Part shown: piece by piece, positions 14,306-15,156 of the stretch
Position numbering within the stretch: the first letter of the stretch is position 1
Layout: each line of letters starts with the position of its first letter
DNA from: Pseudomonadota bacterium
GTDB lineage: Bacteria; Desulfobacterota; Desulfobacteria; Desulfobacterales; Desulfobacteraceae
Length of the DNA stretch: 15,156 nucleotides
Assembly (NCBI GenBank): GCA_018816605.1
Contig: JAHIVS010000037.1
Span: forward strand, 1 to 15,156
Reading direction: 5' to 3'
Notes under the pieces: model-generated
The model's input: the letters and a program-made list of their open reading frames with translations, nothing else
Database searches by the model: none
What the model was told of the DNA's origin: nothing
Position numbers and translations under genes: made by a program

Positions 14306-14329
14306 TCGGTTTTTATACCGAACGCCGGT
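14306..14329. promoter_or_regulatory. probable TetR operator overlapping the operon promoter
   Basis: TCGGT (14306-14310) and ACCGA (14317-14321) form an inverted repeat with a 6-base centre covering the -10. ACCG (14317-14320) and CGGT (14326-14329) form a second one in the spacer. The half-sites thus alternate CGGT, ACCG, CGGT. The position would block RNA polymerase at the operon promoter. Binding by the adjacent TetR protein is inferred. Confidence 0.5.
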
Positions 14330-14340
14330 CGACAAGTCAA
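14312..14340 (-). promoter_or_regulatory. sigma70 promoter of the acyl-CoA ligase/dehydratase operon
   Basis: On the minus strand TTGACT (14340-14335), a 17-base spacer and TATAAA (14317-14312); each hexamer matches 5 of 6. Start of transcription near 14305, about 90 bases before the ligase ATG. Confidence 0.7.
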
Positions 14341-14343
14341 CCA

Positions 14344-14371
14344 TTGCTTGATGATTTTTTCGAAATATGAT
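14344..14371 (+). promoter_or_regulatory. candidate promoter of the tetR gene
   Basis: TTGCTT at 14344-14349, 16-base spacer, TATGAT at 14366-14371 (5 of 6). Start near 14378, about 40 bases before the ATG. Only three bases separate it from the operon promoter's -35. Confidence 0.45.
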
Positions 14372-14419
14372 ATAGGCATCTGGGCAGGTCAGAATAAAAG
14401 GAATACCACAGGATTTTAA

Positions 14420-15055
14420 ATGAATAAAAACAATACCCTAAGCAAGCTCAAATCAAAGGAAAGAAAGCTGAGGCAGCAGATCATCATTGATGCCGCCCGG
14501 GAGGTTTTTGGTCGGAAAACCTATGACAAGGCCAGTATGGCAGAGATCGCAAAGGCTGCCGGCATTGCCAAATCTTCCATTTATACCTATTTCAAGAGTC
14601 AGGAAGAATTGTACGCCAGAATTGTCTGTGCGGATTCCCGGGAGTTCATAGACGATCTTCAGTCCCGGATTGAAAAGGTGGAGAGAAAAGAGTCCGGGGT
14701 CAATTGTGTGAATACCTGCATCACCGGTTTTCTGACATATTATATTGCCCACACAGCCCAGTGGCGGATGATTACCCATTTTGCCCTCCACGGCAACCAG
14801 AACATGGGGGCTATGGACCAGCTCAATGAAATCGGGCGCAGGCTCATGGACCTGTTTGAGTCGGTATTCAGAAAACTTGGGAAAGATAAAGATGCACGGA
14901 TTCTAGCCCATACCCTTTTTTCATGCCTCTCGGGTATTCTGATCGCCTTTCGGAATTATCCCGGCCGGACAGAAGCCGAACGCATTGCCCATATGAACCG
15001 TATCGGCGCCATGGTGGAGGCCATGATCCTCTCCCTGGTCGGACAGGAAAAATAA
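14420..15055 (+). CDS. TetR/AcrR-family transcriptional regulator
   Basis: 211 residues, typical TetR length. N-terminal DNA-binding domain about 17-65: IIIDAAREVFGRKTYDKASM then IAKAAGIAKSSIYTYFKSQEELY, the diagnostic helix-turn-helix with YxYFxSKEEL-like end. The C-terminal domain (70-211) is helical and would bind a small ligand; it gives no specific family match I can name. It is transcribed away from the acyl-CoA ligase operon across a 203-base gap with facing promoters, so it is most likely the local repressor of that operon and of itself, relieved by an acyl-CoA or related compound. AGGA lies close to the ATG. The last 101 bases of the window after its stop hold no gene I can support; GGGGAGAG at 15131-15138 may be the ribosome binding site of a gene starting at or past the edge. 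Confidence 0.92.
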   Translation: MNKNNTLSKLKSKERKLRQQIIIDAAREVFGRKTYDKASMAEIAKAAGIAKSSIYTYFKSQEELYARIVCADSREFIDDLQSRIEKVERKESGVNCVNTCITGFLTYYIAHTAQWRMITHFALHGNQNMGAMDQLNEIGRRLMDLFESVFRKLGKDKDARILAHTLFSCLSGILIAFRNYPGRTEAERIAHMNRIGAMVEAMILSLVGQEK

Positions 15056-15156
15056 CAGCCCGGCAGGCGAAAGCATCATTGGTTCTAAGCCATTGTTTTT
15101 TGAACCTGGTTCATGAAATTTATCAAAAGGGGAGAGCACCATTTTTCCGAATGCCA

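Noticed and set aside
15131..15156. Start of a new plus-strand gene at the right edge
   Set aside because: GGGGAGAG looks like a ribosome binding site, but the nearest ATG (15152) is too far and an ATT start would be unusual; too little sequence remains.

Overview
The window (about 15.2 kb, moderate GC) looks like chromosome from an anaerobic deltaproteobacterium, most likely a Desulfobacteraceae-type sulfate reducer. The grounds are gene content: an HdrD/DsrK-like iron-sulfur protein with a probable selenocysteine, a CGGC-family protein, a benzoyl-CoA reductase/2-hydroxyacyl-CoA dehydratase-type enzyme with its ATP-dependent activator, and a DUF2914 protein. This placement is inferred from protein families; no rRNA or other marker gene is present.

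Layout. 1-708 (-): partial DUF2914 membrane-anchored protein. 913-2526 (-): ABC-F ATPase of the YbiT/YkpA type, with an intrinsic terminator lying in its own 5' leader. 2772-3233 (+): CBS-pair protein. 3311-3697 (+): YccF membrane protein. 3778-5466 (-): a two-gene unit, CGGC-family protein followed by an HdrD-like protein that is interrupted by an in-frame UGA and is best read as one 440-residue selenoprotein. 5467-5958: a structured intergenic region with a G-quadruplex-type tract, inverted repeats and the long leader of a cold-shock gene (5959-6159, +). 6436-7311 (+): Tat-exported M15/VanY-like peptidase. 7396-8019 (+): membrane-anchored TPR protein. 8118-8435 (-): STAS-like DUF4325 protein. 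8619-9071 (+): PaaI-type hotdog thioesterase. 9220-14216 (-): the catabolic operon. 14420-15055 (+): divergent TetR regulator.

The 9220-14216 operon reads, in order of transcription: AMP-forming acyl-CoA ligase, BcrC/HgdA-like subunit, BcrB/HgdB-like subunit, a 41-codon remnant of a short-chain dehydrogenase with its middle deleted, and a single HgdC-like activator ATPase. Together they would activate an organic acid to its CoA thioester and carry out a difficult ATP-driven radical reduction or dehydration. A good sigma70-like promoter (TTGACT-N17-TATAAA) lies in the gap to the tetR gene, with alternating CGGT/ACCG half-sites across it, suggesting control by the TetR protein, perhaps with an acyl-CoA as ligand. 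The substrate cannot be read from sequence.

The most notable signals are (1) the in-frame UGA at the conserved Cys-Gly-His position of the HdrD-like protein, followed at the right distance by a hairpin that fits the bacterial SECIS pattern; (2) the internally deleted SDR gene that keeps its ribosome binding site and its overlap with the activator gene; and (3) several candidate RNA-level controls in leaders (ABC-F terminator, csp leader).
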